From: Saccoglossus kowalevskii
Taxonomy: Eukaryota > Hemichordata > Enteropneusta > Harrimaniidae
Reading direction: 5' to 3'
Assembly: GCF_000003605.2 (NCBI RefSeq)
Contig: NW_003123415.1
Location: forward strand, 1,753-32,057
DNA: 30,305 bases
Numbering within the stretch: the first letter of the stretch is position 1; every line of letters begins with the position of its first letter. The notes below the pieces were generated by a model. It was not told where the DNA came from. It worked only from the letters and a program-made list of their open reading frames with translations, and made no database searches. The translations under genes and the position numbers were made by a program. Below are positions 10,572 through 21,900 of the stretch, in pieces.

Positions 10572-11022
10572 TCTCTACTACCTTGCAGCCTAATCTCACA
10601 CTTTGCACCAGTACTCTACCACTTTGCACCACTATTCCACAACTTTTCTCTCTATTTTTACACTTTGCACTCTTGTTATGCACTTTGCACCACTATTCCA
10701 CAACTTTTCTCTCTATTTTTACACTTTGCACTCTTGTTACGCACTTTGCACCACTAACCCACTACTTTGCATTCTAGTTTTGCACTTTGCACCATTAGTC
10801 CACTACTTTTCACTTTAATGCACATTTTGCACCACTATTCCACTACCTTGCACTTTAATTTCACCCTTTGCCCCAATATTCTACCACTTTGCACTCTAGT
10901 TACACACTTTGCACCACTGTTCCACTACCTTGCTTTCTTGTTTCGTACTTTGCACCAGTACTTCTCTACTTTGCAATCTAGTTTCACTCTTTGTACCACT
11001 AATCCACAACTTTGCACTCTAT
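10572..11022. repeat. Minisatellite array B (CACTTTGCACC orientation)
   Basis: Tandem units of about 39-40 bp, consensus CACTTTGCACCACTATTCCA plus CTACTTTGCACTCTAGTTT. It is the same family as 10202-10438 but in opposite orientation and longer. A block near 10615-10680 is repeated almost identically at 10680-10745. The plus-strand open frames here (10583-11048) have Leu/His/Cys/Thr-rich low-complexity products and are artefacts. Confidence 0.88.
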
Positions 11023-13139
11023 TTGCATATACTCGGTTGATTTACTAGCGTCACTAAAACTGAAAGATGCACATTTGTGTATATATATATATATAACAGT
11101 GTATGAAATTGTCCATAAATTATTGCCTCATCATCATACTACATCAGAACGAGTGTCCTACTAGAAAGTTATTAGTACTGTTTTTTTTTTGTTTTTTTTT
11201 TTTTGCTCATGTTATACACTCATTATAAAATAAAATTAAGAATACATGTGTCAATGATGAACTTGAAGATTTGCTCATTTAATAGATGATTTTCTTTGTG
11301 AGACCATAGACAGCTCGGCATATTTATCACGTACCAAATGCTATTATACCTTATTATGTTTTGGTACAAATTCATGCATGATAATTACGTTAATTTACAT
11401 AATAATCAGTTTTAATACTTCCATCAAATCCTTCTGCATCTGTTTTCTCAATTGCATTGATTGATATCTGATAATTAATTTGTGGATGATCATTTCTAAT
11501 TTGAATACTAATTTAACTGTGTTCAGCTTTTTAATTGGCATTATTTGCATGTGTTCGTCTATACATTCCAGCTTGTGTCTTGGTCATGCGTTGGCAAATC
11601 ACATTCGAGCTTCAAACTTAGAACATACATTTTGAGAAACATATGTACATACCATTGTTTTGTTTAACTATTTGATTTAAGGTGGTCAAATGGCGACAAT
11701 TTTCATGCTTAAAATTGCAATTCTTGAACTCGGTTGTGTATGTATGGATTTTTTTTTTCAACTTGTAGTATATGTTGAACATAATACTAGTAATAACTTT
11801 GTTACGAAAGAGGTGTAAACCGTAGAGGGACTCCGGCGAGTGTGCAGATATCCCTCACACGTAGAGGTACTAGGTTCGACCCAACTTGAAAGTAATACAC
11901 ATTAGTTCATTACAGACAGTCCAGCTTTATTCATCAAATCAGTCAGCTGAGTTAACGCCTCGTGATTAACAGGTCTGTGTCTCACGGTTAAAGCATTGTG
12001 AAATTGACACTACTGAATACAATTTGTAAACATACTATTTATAAAATTTCTGTAATATATGTTTATAATGTGTACTTTAAACATGCAAGTTGTTGATCCT
12101 AAATAATACTGCAACGTCGTGTAAACCCAATGTGAGTACATGATGGCATTATGGTAACACTTCGATGCACATCTTCTTCAGATCGGATTTACTGGCGGCA
12201 ATATTAATAAATGATGTCCCAAGTGATATCTTGACATTTCTGTCATTCGATTGTGGGAAACAGTTCTTGGTCTTGATGAATTGGTAGATTTCGTTCAAAC
12301 ATTGCACATACATGTATCGTGAAACCTGGATATGATATAAGTAATTATGTTTGTTTTCAGATCGGATTCAAAATTGCCAACTAAATTACGTTGTTTCAAT
12401 CACAGTCAGCTGGCGCACGCGTGATAATAAAATATATACGATATTTACTATACGGAGGCCGCCATCTTGAATGCAGCGTAAAACTAAATAAGAGACAAGT
12501 TGTGAAACGCGTTTTTCAGATTCCTATAAATCAGGACAAAAATACCAATCTTTCACAGAAATACGATCCACTGGGGTAATATTAAGCCAACCGATAACAA
12601 AATTCGGTCGAATTCGTCGTTATTGTGTGAAAAAAACCCTTGAATACGAACACCTAATAACACGAAGAACATAGAACACTTTCCTGGGGTATTTGAAACC
12701 AAAAATCGTCATTCTAGCTGAGCAGCCAATCAGTGACGGCCTTACAATCAGCTGACTATGGTTTCAATGAATACTGTAATCAGAGCCATGTCTTTAACAT
12801 GCTTTGACGTTCTATACATGTATACATTCTGTCATTCTTGACCTTGATAATAAACATACATGAATAGATATTGTTCAAACTTGGTACATGCGTGTAAGGC
12901 CATGGCATCATGACGTTTTTTACACCGGATCACAAAATGTTGAATATTGTCAGACAATTTGTATTAACAACTGAAGTTGTGGACCTATTGACATGTCTTG
13001 ACTGATTACAATCACATTTTACTATTGTATTGTTCATGTTACACATTTGTTACGTTTGTTTAAATTTTACTTTAGTTGTTTGTTGGTAATGAAGTATTAG
13101 TTTAGTTCCAGTTGAAATAATTGTTATATTGCAGATCAA
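11023..13139. other. Intergenic region, no gene recognised apart from one open segment
   Basis: Contains a (TA)n run near 11078-11094 and a T-rich run near 11181-11204. Near 11825-11895 GGTTCGACCC resembles an RNA polymerase III B box, so a SINE remnant is possible but unproven. The minus-strand segment 12149-12325 and a YY1-like core GCCGCCATCTTG (12458-12469) are listed separately. Confidence 0.4.
12149..12325 (-). CDS. Uncharacterised open segment, possible last exon
   Basis: On the minus strand, acceptor-like ATATCATATCCAG at 12326-12338 precedes 58 open codons ending in TAA (12149-12151). The predicted end reads ..NVKISLGTSFINIAASKSDL then KKMCIEVLP, which looks protein-like. I recognise no family and found no upstream exon. 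A 13-base piece of it (TTCAGATCGGATT, 12178-12190) recurs at 12357, and parts resemble the neighbouring repeat-like sequence at 12830-12895. It may therefore be a repeat with a fortuitous frame. Confidence 0.25.
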   Translation of the reverse strand, partial: VSRYMYVQCLNEIYQFIKTKNCFPQSNDRNVKISLGTSFINIAASKSDLKKMCIEVLP

Positions 13140-13222
13140 CATATATCTATTTATATATTTATAATTTTTATTTATTTATATTTATATATTTATATATTTA
13201 TTTATATTTTTTTTTTCATATA
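13140..13222. repeat. AT-rich low-complexity tract
   Basis: Almost pure A/T made of TTTATATATTTATA-like units, running into a T11 run. It directly abuts the truncated end of the MITE copy that follows. Confidence 0.85.
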
Positions 13223-13229
13223 TTTTTTT

Positions 13230-13393
13230 CGCTGAAGGAATGATTCAGTTAAAATAAAATCCAGCGAATATACCCTTTTCCTATATTTTACATTCAACTT
13301 GTCAAAAATCTGTGAAAATAAATTCCATACAAAACACCCAGAAAGTGTTTTTAGCGAAAATTAATTCCAGCTAAAATGAAGTATTTTACAGTA
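13230..13393 (-). mobile_element. MITE copy, one end degenerate
   Basis: Matches the reverse complement of the element at 20599-20813 over about 165 bp, starting at GCTGAAGGAATGATTCAGT and ending at AAGTATTTTACAGTA. The terminal repeat at the end near 13393 is intact. The opposite end is lost or eroded where the AT-rich tract begins. Confidence 0.75.
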
Positions 13394-15853
13394 AGCATGC
13401 AAAAATATAATCTTCATTAAAAGAAAACTGGAGATCGACGCTACAAAATTCACCAAAGAACACAACATATATACCTTTGTACAAGAACTGGCGTAGTATT
13501 TGACCTTTGTTCAAAACGAAAAACAAATAAGCTAGATTGCACAGCGAATCAGTTTTATATGTACTTGTGCAAAATAAGATGGATATATTTATTTATCTGT
13601 CCATCAAATCTATAATTCTACATAAAGCTGACAACATAACAAAAAGCGGAATTTATTTTCTAATATGTGTGGACACACTTTATACTTCCGTGGTCCGTAT
13701 GAGTGTTTTGTGTTCTACCTTTTTTAATATTCAAATTCTAAAATTACATAGCACAGACAATAATGTTAAACCCTCTAAATTGCTTACGCAACTACGTGAT
13801 AATACTTATCTTAAATAATTCATAATAATTTAGTTTATGATATTTAATTCTGCTGACCATATCTCGAGAATATTTCAAAACGATTTGCAAATACTTTTTT
13901 TTTCCAATCCCTCGCGATAACTATACGTCCCATGCCATATAAAAACGCATGTCGCCCATCAAATCTGATTTACCATATTGGAATTTGTAGCATTAAAGAC
14001 CATGTTCATTTTGACCGATATTCAAGCAACCAATATTCAATGTTGCGCTTAAACATTTGGGATTTTTATGGTGTACCTAGGCCCCATACCCTGAATAGCA
14101 TTAGAAGTATATAAACTAGGTTTTAGTTTATAAACTGAGTTTTAATGTATAAAAAAGTTTTAGTGTGTATCTACAAAATTGTAAATGCACTTTTTGCATA
14201 TCCTTTGCACCACGAAAACCCAAAAACCTCGCTTCCATCATGATGTACAATTGAAATTGACTTTGGAGTCAGAAATAATAAAAAGAAACATCAATTTTGC
14301 AAGTGTTGTAATGAATACAATTGTAATTTGAATTGGTTAGCTGGTATCTGTATTTAGCTAGACGTGATTACTCACATTGGATTTCTTTCTGTCAGAACGT
14401 GATTTCATTACACATTTGTTAACACGGTACTTCGTGTATAGGCACTCCCCAAAACACGTTTTTATCCTTGCTATTAGCACGCATTATAATTTCGTCTCTA
14501 ACAAAACGTTAGAGACAAAAACATCTCAAAAGCCCAACAAAACTATAAATATCATAACAATACATTGACAGAAAGGTGAAGTAAGTAGTGTACTCCGTAT
14601 ACATTCATTTTGTTGTTATATTTGAGCATTTAGTAGTTGGCTGCCGATTGCCGATAATATTTTTTGGAAAAAAAACCAAGTACTAACAATTATTGACATT
14701 TCTCAGCCCTGCATATTTATACATATCTTTTTTATTCATCGTGTTTGTTTCGATTTTTCATTAAGTGTTGGTGACTGTGCTATTTTTCTTGTGTGGCAGT
14801 TCGCTCTCTACCGCGGGTACCAACATAGTAGCAAATACCAAAATAAAGACTCAGAGTCGTACCGCGTTCCGTTCATTATAGGACTCATACAACTAACTGT
14901 CATATCGGCGTACATAACGCGTATAAAATTAAATACATTTCAAACACGTACAACGACTACCGCTCTTTGACACATGTATGACATGAGAGTAATGACCATA
15001 CTCATTCCGGAATTCAATGCTTTATGATTAAAAGAACACAATGGTCATCTTCGTCGGAGAAATGTTTTGTGTTAAAAATCGTATTTCAATATTGTATACC
15101 ATTGACGGTGTAACCCATTGCTTATTTTCAATCAAATCTAGGTTGAAATAAACAGAAGTGTCAAATTAATTATTACACGTGAAAGCGCAGTTAAGTGTTA
15201 TCTTGTCGTTTTTACTCGCTAAAGATATAACGCTAATGTCGTGATGAATTCAGTTAGTACACATGTCTTGTCGGGGATCTATGATTTGAACAAAACACTT
15301 GACACGGAGTTCAGCAGTGACAAATAATTTTAGTTTTTTTTTGTTTGGTTCCCTAAAAAAAGAGTATGATATTTTCTCTAATATTTCAAGAACCATAATT
15401 TATTCACCAATTAACAGTTTACATTAATGAATCACAGATTGTTTTTTGTGTACTGTGATTATAGTCTAGATCTAGTCATTTGTCAAATTTCAAGAAACCT
15501 CGCAATACCCTGAACATTCTAGCTGACTAACATTCTAACCACATGAACAACTTAAAGTTAATATCATTTAATAATAATGTATTACACCGTAATGAAATTA
15601 CAAATTATTTTTTGACTGAAAGTAATAAAAGTAAAGGTAACATATAAAAAAGAACAATAAATTAACATAATATGTTAAAATACATATCATTGTATGCAAC
15701 AAAGATTATACCCCCGCTACGTCAGTGGCCCGCCTTGGCCACCCATACAGTCCAGCGGTCATTGAACCACGTATATTATCAGTGGAGTAGAGATATGCCG
15801 AACAATTGTACATTTCCACCATACTGACTAACAGAGGATCGAAACCGAAGTTC
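13394..15853. other. Intergenic region upstream of CACUL1, no gene recognised
   Basis: AT-rich with scattered short frames lacking any signature (13537-13818, 13932-14114, 14377-14568). A small perfect hairpin sits at 14494-14516 (GTCTCTAAC, 5-base loop, GTTAGAGAC). The last few hundred bases presumably include the CACUL1 promoter, but I see no clear TATA box. Confidence 0.45.
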
Positions 15854-15881
15854 GGTGTGTGTGTGTGTGTGTGTGTGTGTG
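15854..15881. repeat. (GT)n microsatellite in the CACUL1 leader or promoter
   Basis: About 13 GT dinucleotides ending 50 bp upstream of the CACUL1 ATG. The last T together with the following GA makes the TGA (15880-15882) that is in frame with CACUL1 and limits how far upstream translation could begin. Confidence 0.95.
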
Positions 15882-15930
15882 AAGTCAAGTACACCGTGAT
15901 TTGCCTCCATCGGGAGTGACTCTGGGTAGG

Positions 15931-18900
15931 ATGGACGAGCCCATGGAGGACCAGGGCGGTGTGAATCAATCAAATGAACAACACCAGCAACAGTCGATCG
16001 ACACTGAACGAAAGAAATTACCGTCTCTCCTGCGGCCAGTAGGTCAGTTACAATTTAAGACATTAACATTTCCACAGTGTAGTTTAATAGATTTGATCCA
16101 CGGTTTCCGGATCCAATACTGTAATCGTGTCTGATTCATTTATTCCAAAATACCCTACATGGTGTCTAAATCGATCTTCTGAAATTAAACACGTAATACA
16201 GTGATGGGTCAGTACTTAGGAATGAACATGTCTCGTTTTTTAACTGGTATCGCATTTCTATTTCTACTAAACATCATGACATCATGTTTTGCAATTTATT
16301 TTGCGAATATTTGCCCATCCCATTTTTCATCAGAAATAACGTTTTTCGTTGATCAAATAACTCAGTCAGTAACTAAATAGCTATACATAAAAAAAGAATA
16401 AAAGGCTTAGAAAAGTATAGGAATAGAGTCGGGAGGTGGATGAACCATTCTTTGATTTCTTGATCTAAAAGTAAACACCAGCTGTGGATATTTCCCTGCA
16501 CAGTTATATAGTATTTTTTGTTTGCATATAAATGCTCTCCATTTCTGCTCGGTATATCAACAACACTTGATAGAGGCTAGATGTTCTACTTTGTGACATA
16601 CATTGTATCCACTCATCCACATTACAGAACTCTCCTCTAGAGAGTCCCTGTTTTGCTTAAAAGTTCTTATTCAAAGAAAAAACACACTCATTCGTAGTAA
16701 CAATTGATTTTCATTTCAGTTCCTGACTTTGTTATTTTTTTGCATTGTGAATTATTTTGATTCTAAATGCAGATCGTTACTTTTCAGTTTGGTATTTTGT
16801 TAGTGTTCGTGCATTCATTATTTCTGAAGTTTTTGATAATTTTCTTAACTGAGTCGCACTAATTAACACAAGTTCATAACAACTTTCTGCTCAAGAGAAA
16901 CAATAATTTTGATTTAATTAATGCCAGTTCTATTTACAATTGCATGTCCTGGTTATACATGCTATGTAAAGAAAGGTTCACACAAGAATGGCCCCAGGTA
17001 TTGTGAAACAACTTCATTTTTACTAGTTGACTGCCATGCATTTAGCTACATACAGTGATATGAATGCTGTGCAAATAGATTTACTAAGTTGTAATTTTTT
17101 CAGTCACATGATCAATTTTCCAGTTTTGTGTAGGAGTACTATTTGGCATGCACATTAGATGTAAACTGATGTAGATGATTACCCTGTTAATCTTATTCTA
17201 TAAAAATTGAAAACTGATTTATCAGCATTGTAGTCTGGTTTGCCTAACTGAGATATCCAAAGTCTGGAATTCTGCATCATTTGTAATGTGGTAAACCTAG
17301 CTATAATAATGTATGGCAACCAATTCATTCACATTTGGGAGTTGAATACCATTAAAACAAATGATCAGATTTCCCTGATGCTTACACTATGGTTTTATTT
17401 TATGCTGTTATTCATTAAACCCAGATAAAAAGTTTGCACAAAACATAGGTCTAACATTCATGAATATAGTGATTTTGGGATCATTTACCATTAGTTTCTA
17501 TGGTAAAAATTTCTCATAGATTTCTTAAAACTTTTTGTTTGGTTACGTACGTTAAAAAAAAAAACTTATAAGTTAGATGCTTATAGTTATCAATAATTAT
17601 AAGAGACATTCATTTTCTATGAAATAATGCTGTAACATCGCTTCATGTGGAAATGATTCCGAAAATGTCCATTTATTTGGGCATTTTTTATCTAAAAGAA
17701 ATATATCATACTAAAATAACAGAAAAGCTGGTGACATGATTATGTGGCACAAAACTTGTGATAAATTTTTTGCTCCTATTTATTAGGTCAAACCGTCAAA
17801 TACTACCTTAAATTAGCAAACCAATCAACGCATGTAGTCAATCCGACTGTGCAAGTTGTGATAGCTCAAAATCAACCTTAACAGTTACAGTATCAATTCA
17901 TGAACATGTGTTTTTAGGTGACCATGACCCCAATTGCTTAATGCCATATAAACCTGGCCTAGATTCAGTATGGACTAAATGCCCAGTACTGAGTGTGTCA
18001 TCATCATCTGGAGATACAAAGCCTTCATGTTTAGCTGCAATATATCATCATATATAACATCATCTAATTCTGAATCAGTACACATTCAAGCAACATTTAA
18101 ATTCACCAGTTCATCTGATTTCCATAGATGGTATATACTCCCTGACTTGCATCTTTGTGGGTCTAACATTTATTGTGTTTATTTAAAATTGATGTATTGT
18201 TACTGTGAATTTCATAAAGGTATGAATGTTTTTTTTTGGAAATTTATAAAATATTTATACAAAATTTACCAAGAATGATCTTTGCACTTCATGCAAATCT
18301 AAAGAATACACTTTCTTAAGCTATGTATAGAAACCATTTGGTACTGTACATTACCCATGATGCTTTGCAGGGTTCTTTCAATCTTTATATAAAAATATAT
18401 ACATGTGTGTCGTCCAAGCCCTAGCTCATTTAACTGTTTTCTATTAGTATCCTTTCTGAACTGAGAATACCAGCCTCCATGTCTAATAAATATGGTGCAC
18501 GTGACTTTAGTGTTGCGTCCCAAGAGAAGAATCTCGCATCAGGACTTGTAATTAACTAGAACTGGCAGTGACATTTTTTTCTCTTCCATTAGAACAATAA
18601 TAGCAAGCCTTCCCCCTGTGAATTCTACCCATGTATTTTAGTGTTACACCAGTGAAGACCCTTGTATTAACAAGTATATAATGTATTATTTAATGTATAA
18701 ATCAGTGCTTGTACAAAACTGAGCTGGTTTGCATGATGGTTCACCTGTCTCTAAATGGCTGCATGTGAAACCATAACTGTGTTCACCAGGAAATTAGGGC
18801 TGACCTGTGTTTAATCATGGGGCAGTTGCAACATGTCATATTCTTGTCTTGCCATATGTCAAAGATTGGAGATAGAGATTGTGTTGCAATGAGCTTCTCT

Positions 18901-21900
18901 GGGCATGTGATGAAGAAACTTTCCTGCAGTCTTGTAAATGCTGGTTCCTTAATACTATAGTTTATAAATTAATTCAGTAAATTTTTTTCCATGTTGTACA
19001 TTCATTTTCAAAGTGTAGTTGCTTATCAACTCATTTAAATGAAACTCTAGGTTTCAGTCTTCTCTGATAGACCCTGTTCTGAACTGTTCCATGACTACTG
19101 AATCTCAGTCTGTTATTTTTCAATTAGGCCCCACCAAAAAAAAAGTTAAAAAATAACTTCAAAAACTAAATGGCTGCCACCCACATCTGAAGTCCTACAT
19201 GACACAGGCTTACAGCAAATGTTAGCAGGATACCATTGGCACAATTTTAGTTGAAAAAAAAAATTATAATCCATAGAGCGTTCTAATAGGAATAGTAATC
19301 TTTATTAACATCAGATTAATGTAATTAGTTGCCATACACCACATGTATGAATCATAACTAAAATATGTCACCAGTGAGTTGTTTACATGGTTCAAACATT
19401 GTTTACATGCTAACAGTATTTTACACTCATGGTTAAATTGAATTCTTGATGAAGTATAATGTTATACTTTTCATGCAATTTGACGATTACAAAAATGCCC
19501 ATATTAAGATTTAATATACACTGTACTGTTGTGACTCTGAAGGTGAACCCACTAGATTTATGACAGATTACTATGACAACACTCTAGATTTAGTGGTCTA
19601 TAGGTATATGAAGTAGAACACAATACAGTTTTTTAATTGTCACTGCTAGAAAGTTCACATGATGCCCTATTGTTTTAGAAAATTTCAGGCTATTAAATGA
19701 CAAATTTGAAAGTGGTTTTGTTGTTAATGTTGGAAACTTGCACATCACAAACTATTATTATTTTCTTCTTTCAACCTCAGTCACTTCTGCCTGAGTTGGT
19801 ATTACCATATTGCATCTTGCTATGAGTGTAACCAGAAGAGAAGCTACATGTTAGATGTAGCTGTTTTGACTTAGGTACATATATGCTTGGTGAAGTGAGG
19901 TGAGGTGAGGTGAGGTGAGGTGAGGTGAGGTGAGGTGGGCCACAGACTTTTGCCAGTTATCAGATGTGCTGTTGAGACCCTTTGTTGCCGCTTCATCGTT
20001 TTTTTGACACAAATACAAGGTTGATACTATGGTTCCAAATTTCAAGTTGTGTATTTACTCTATTAAAAAAAATGCTTTTTTGTTTACACTGGATCATTAA
20101 AATATTGAAAGCAAATTAGTCATCACCTGTGCACATGTGGGAAGCGTCAATAACAACGCATGCTAAAACCGCAAAAGTTCATGGGTAGACGCTTGTTTAT
20201 AAACAATGACACACTATGCATGCGCAGGTGTCATCTTCCCTATTAAACTGTTGACACACCTTATTTATGTAAATGCATGCACTACTACGGTTACATAGCA
20301 ATCCGGTAATTTTATTCCAATGCCCACACATCACTGGGTTATTCATTTACTGCTGGGAAGTATGCACAAGTAATTCTACAAAGTATTAAAAGGAAAAATC
20401 TTTTCTTCAAATATCTTTACATTTTCTATGATATCTTCAATTCACAATGCAAATTTTATTTCAAACAGACAGTATATGATTATAGCAAACTTGACTTTGA
20501 TCAGATACTGTAATTGTTATATTTGTTGCTTAAAAACACATTTTAAACATTATGACATGTGATGTTAGTTGACAATAACAATAATTATCATCCAGTGATA
20601 CTGTAAAGTACTTTATTTTAGCTTGAATTAATTTTCGTCGAAAAGGCTTTTTGCGTGTTTTGCATGGAATTTTTTTTTTTGCTGATTTTTGACGAGTTGA
20701 ATGTAAAATATAGAAAAAAAGGTATATTTGCTGGATTTTATTTTTCACTGAATCATTCCTTCAGCCAAAATAGCAAAAATTAATTTCAAGCAAAAATAAA
20801 GTATTTTACAGTAAAGCATCTTTGGGCAATTAATTGATCTATGAATTGTTTTCTCCATACAGTGATGGGTGCAATTACTAAGGAGGAATATTCCACCCAA
20901 TACTGGCCTAAATTAGAAAATGCCATTATTCAGCTGTTGACACAGACACCTGGCGACTATATTCCTATATCGTATGAACAAATGTACAGGTAAATATTAT
21001 GGTTTGAAGTGCTGAAAACCGTCTTACAAATTTATTTTCAGTTTTTATTTTAGTGTTCAATAATTTACAGGCATTCATGACTTCCTGTCTTAAAGGAGTA
21101 TGTCCATTTGCATTAAGATTGGCACTTGACCCACATGCTATTTGGTGCTATGTGTAGCATGGGACCATTAACAACACACTTGGTCACAAGAGCTAACTTC
21201 CCTATAAAATTAAATAAAACATTTCACAGTTTTCTCTGATTTGCGAAAAAATTTACCTCAGTAAATGAAATTAAATACAGAAAGTTACCGTAGTTACAAA
21301 TCATTATTACCTTTGAGTGTGTAGTAGGTGGTGTTGAAGGGGGTGTTGTTAGTAAATACAGACAACAAATAGCTAATAAAAAAAATTGAAAGCAAAAAAA
21401 TATTAGTCGATGTGAATGGGCTCCCCAAAAATTTCCTTAGTGAGAGTGTAAGTGTAAACTCCTATAGTTCAGTTTGTATTTTTACCTACCTAGTTACTAT
21501 TTCCGTCTTGTTGCTTCATAGCTTGTGTACATTGTTTATGTTCATTCATGTTTGTTTTTTTAAATTCATGTTTGTGATGATTCTCATTCCGATCTTCATG
21601 CATCAATAACAAATAGCTGAACTCTCAAATGCTTTGTGTGATTCAATACCCCAACTTAGTTATTCACTTTTTGAGATCAAACAAGTGAATTAAATTTGTT
21701 AATTTTTTTTTAAACATAATGCTTACTGTGCAGTTGATTATTTTTTTTTTTTTTATTTCAGTTGTGTATATAAATGTGTTTGTCAGCAGCACTCAGAACA
21801 GATGTACAATGATCTAATTAAAGTAGTAACTCAACATTTAGAAAGACTGTCAACGGAACTTCAGGCATGTTATATTCATTACTCATACTTTAATGGGGAA

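Larger units (their letters stand above)
16043..20862 (+). other. CACUL1 intron 1
   Basis: GT-AG intron of 4,820 bp, phase 1. It is AT-rich and contains a GTGAG pentamer array (19895-19934) and a MITE (20599-20813). Small frames such as 17979-18278 and 18299-18523 show no recognisable product. Confidence 0.9.

Noticed and set aside
11825-11895. tRNA gene suggested by GGTTCGACCC
   Set aside because: The flanking bases do not form a T-arm or acceptor stem. At most it is a SINE remnant.
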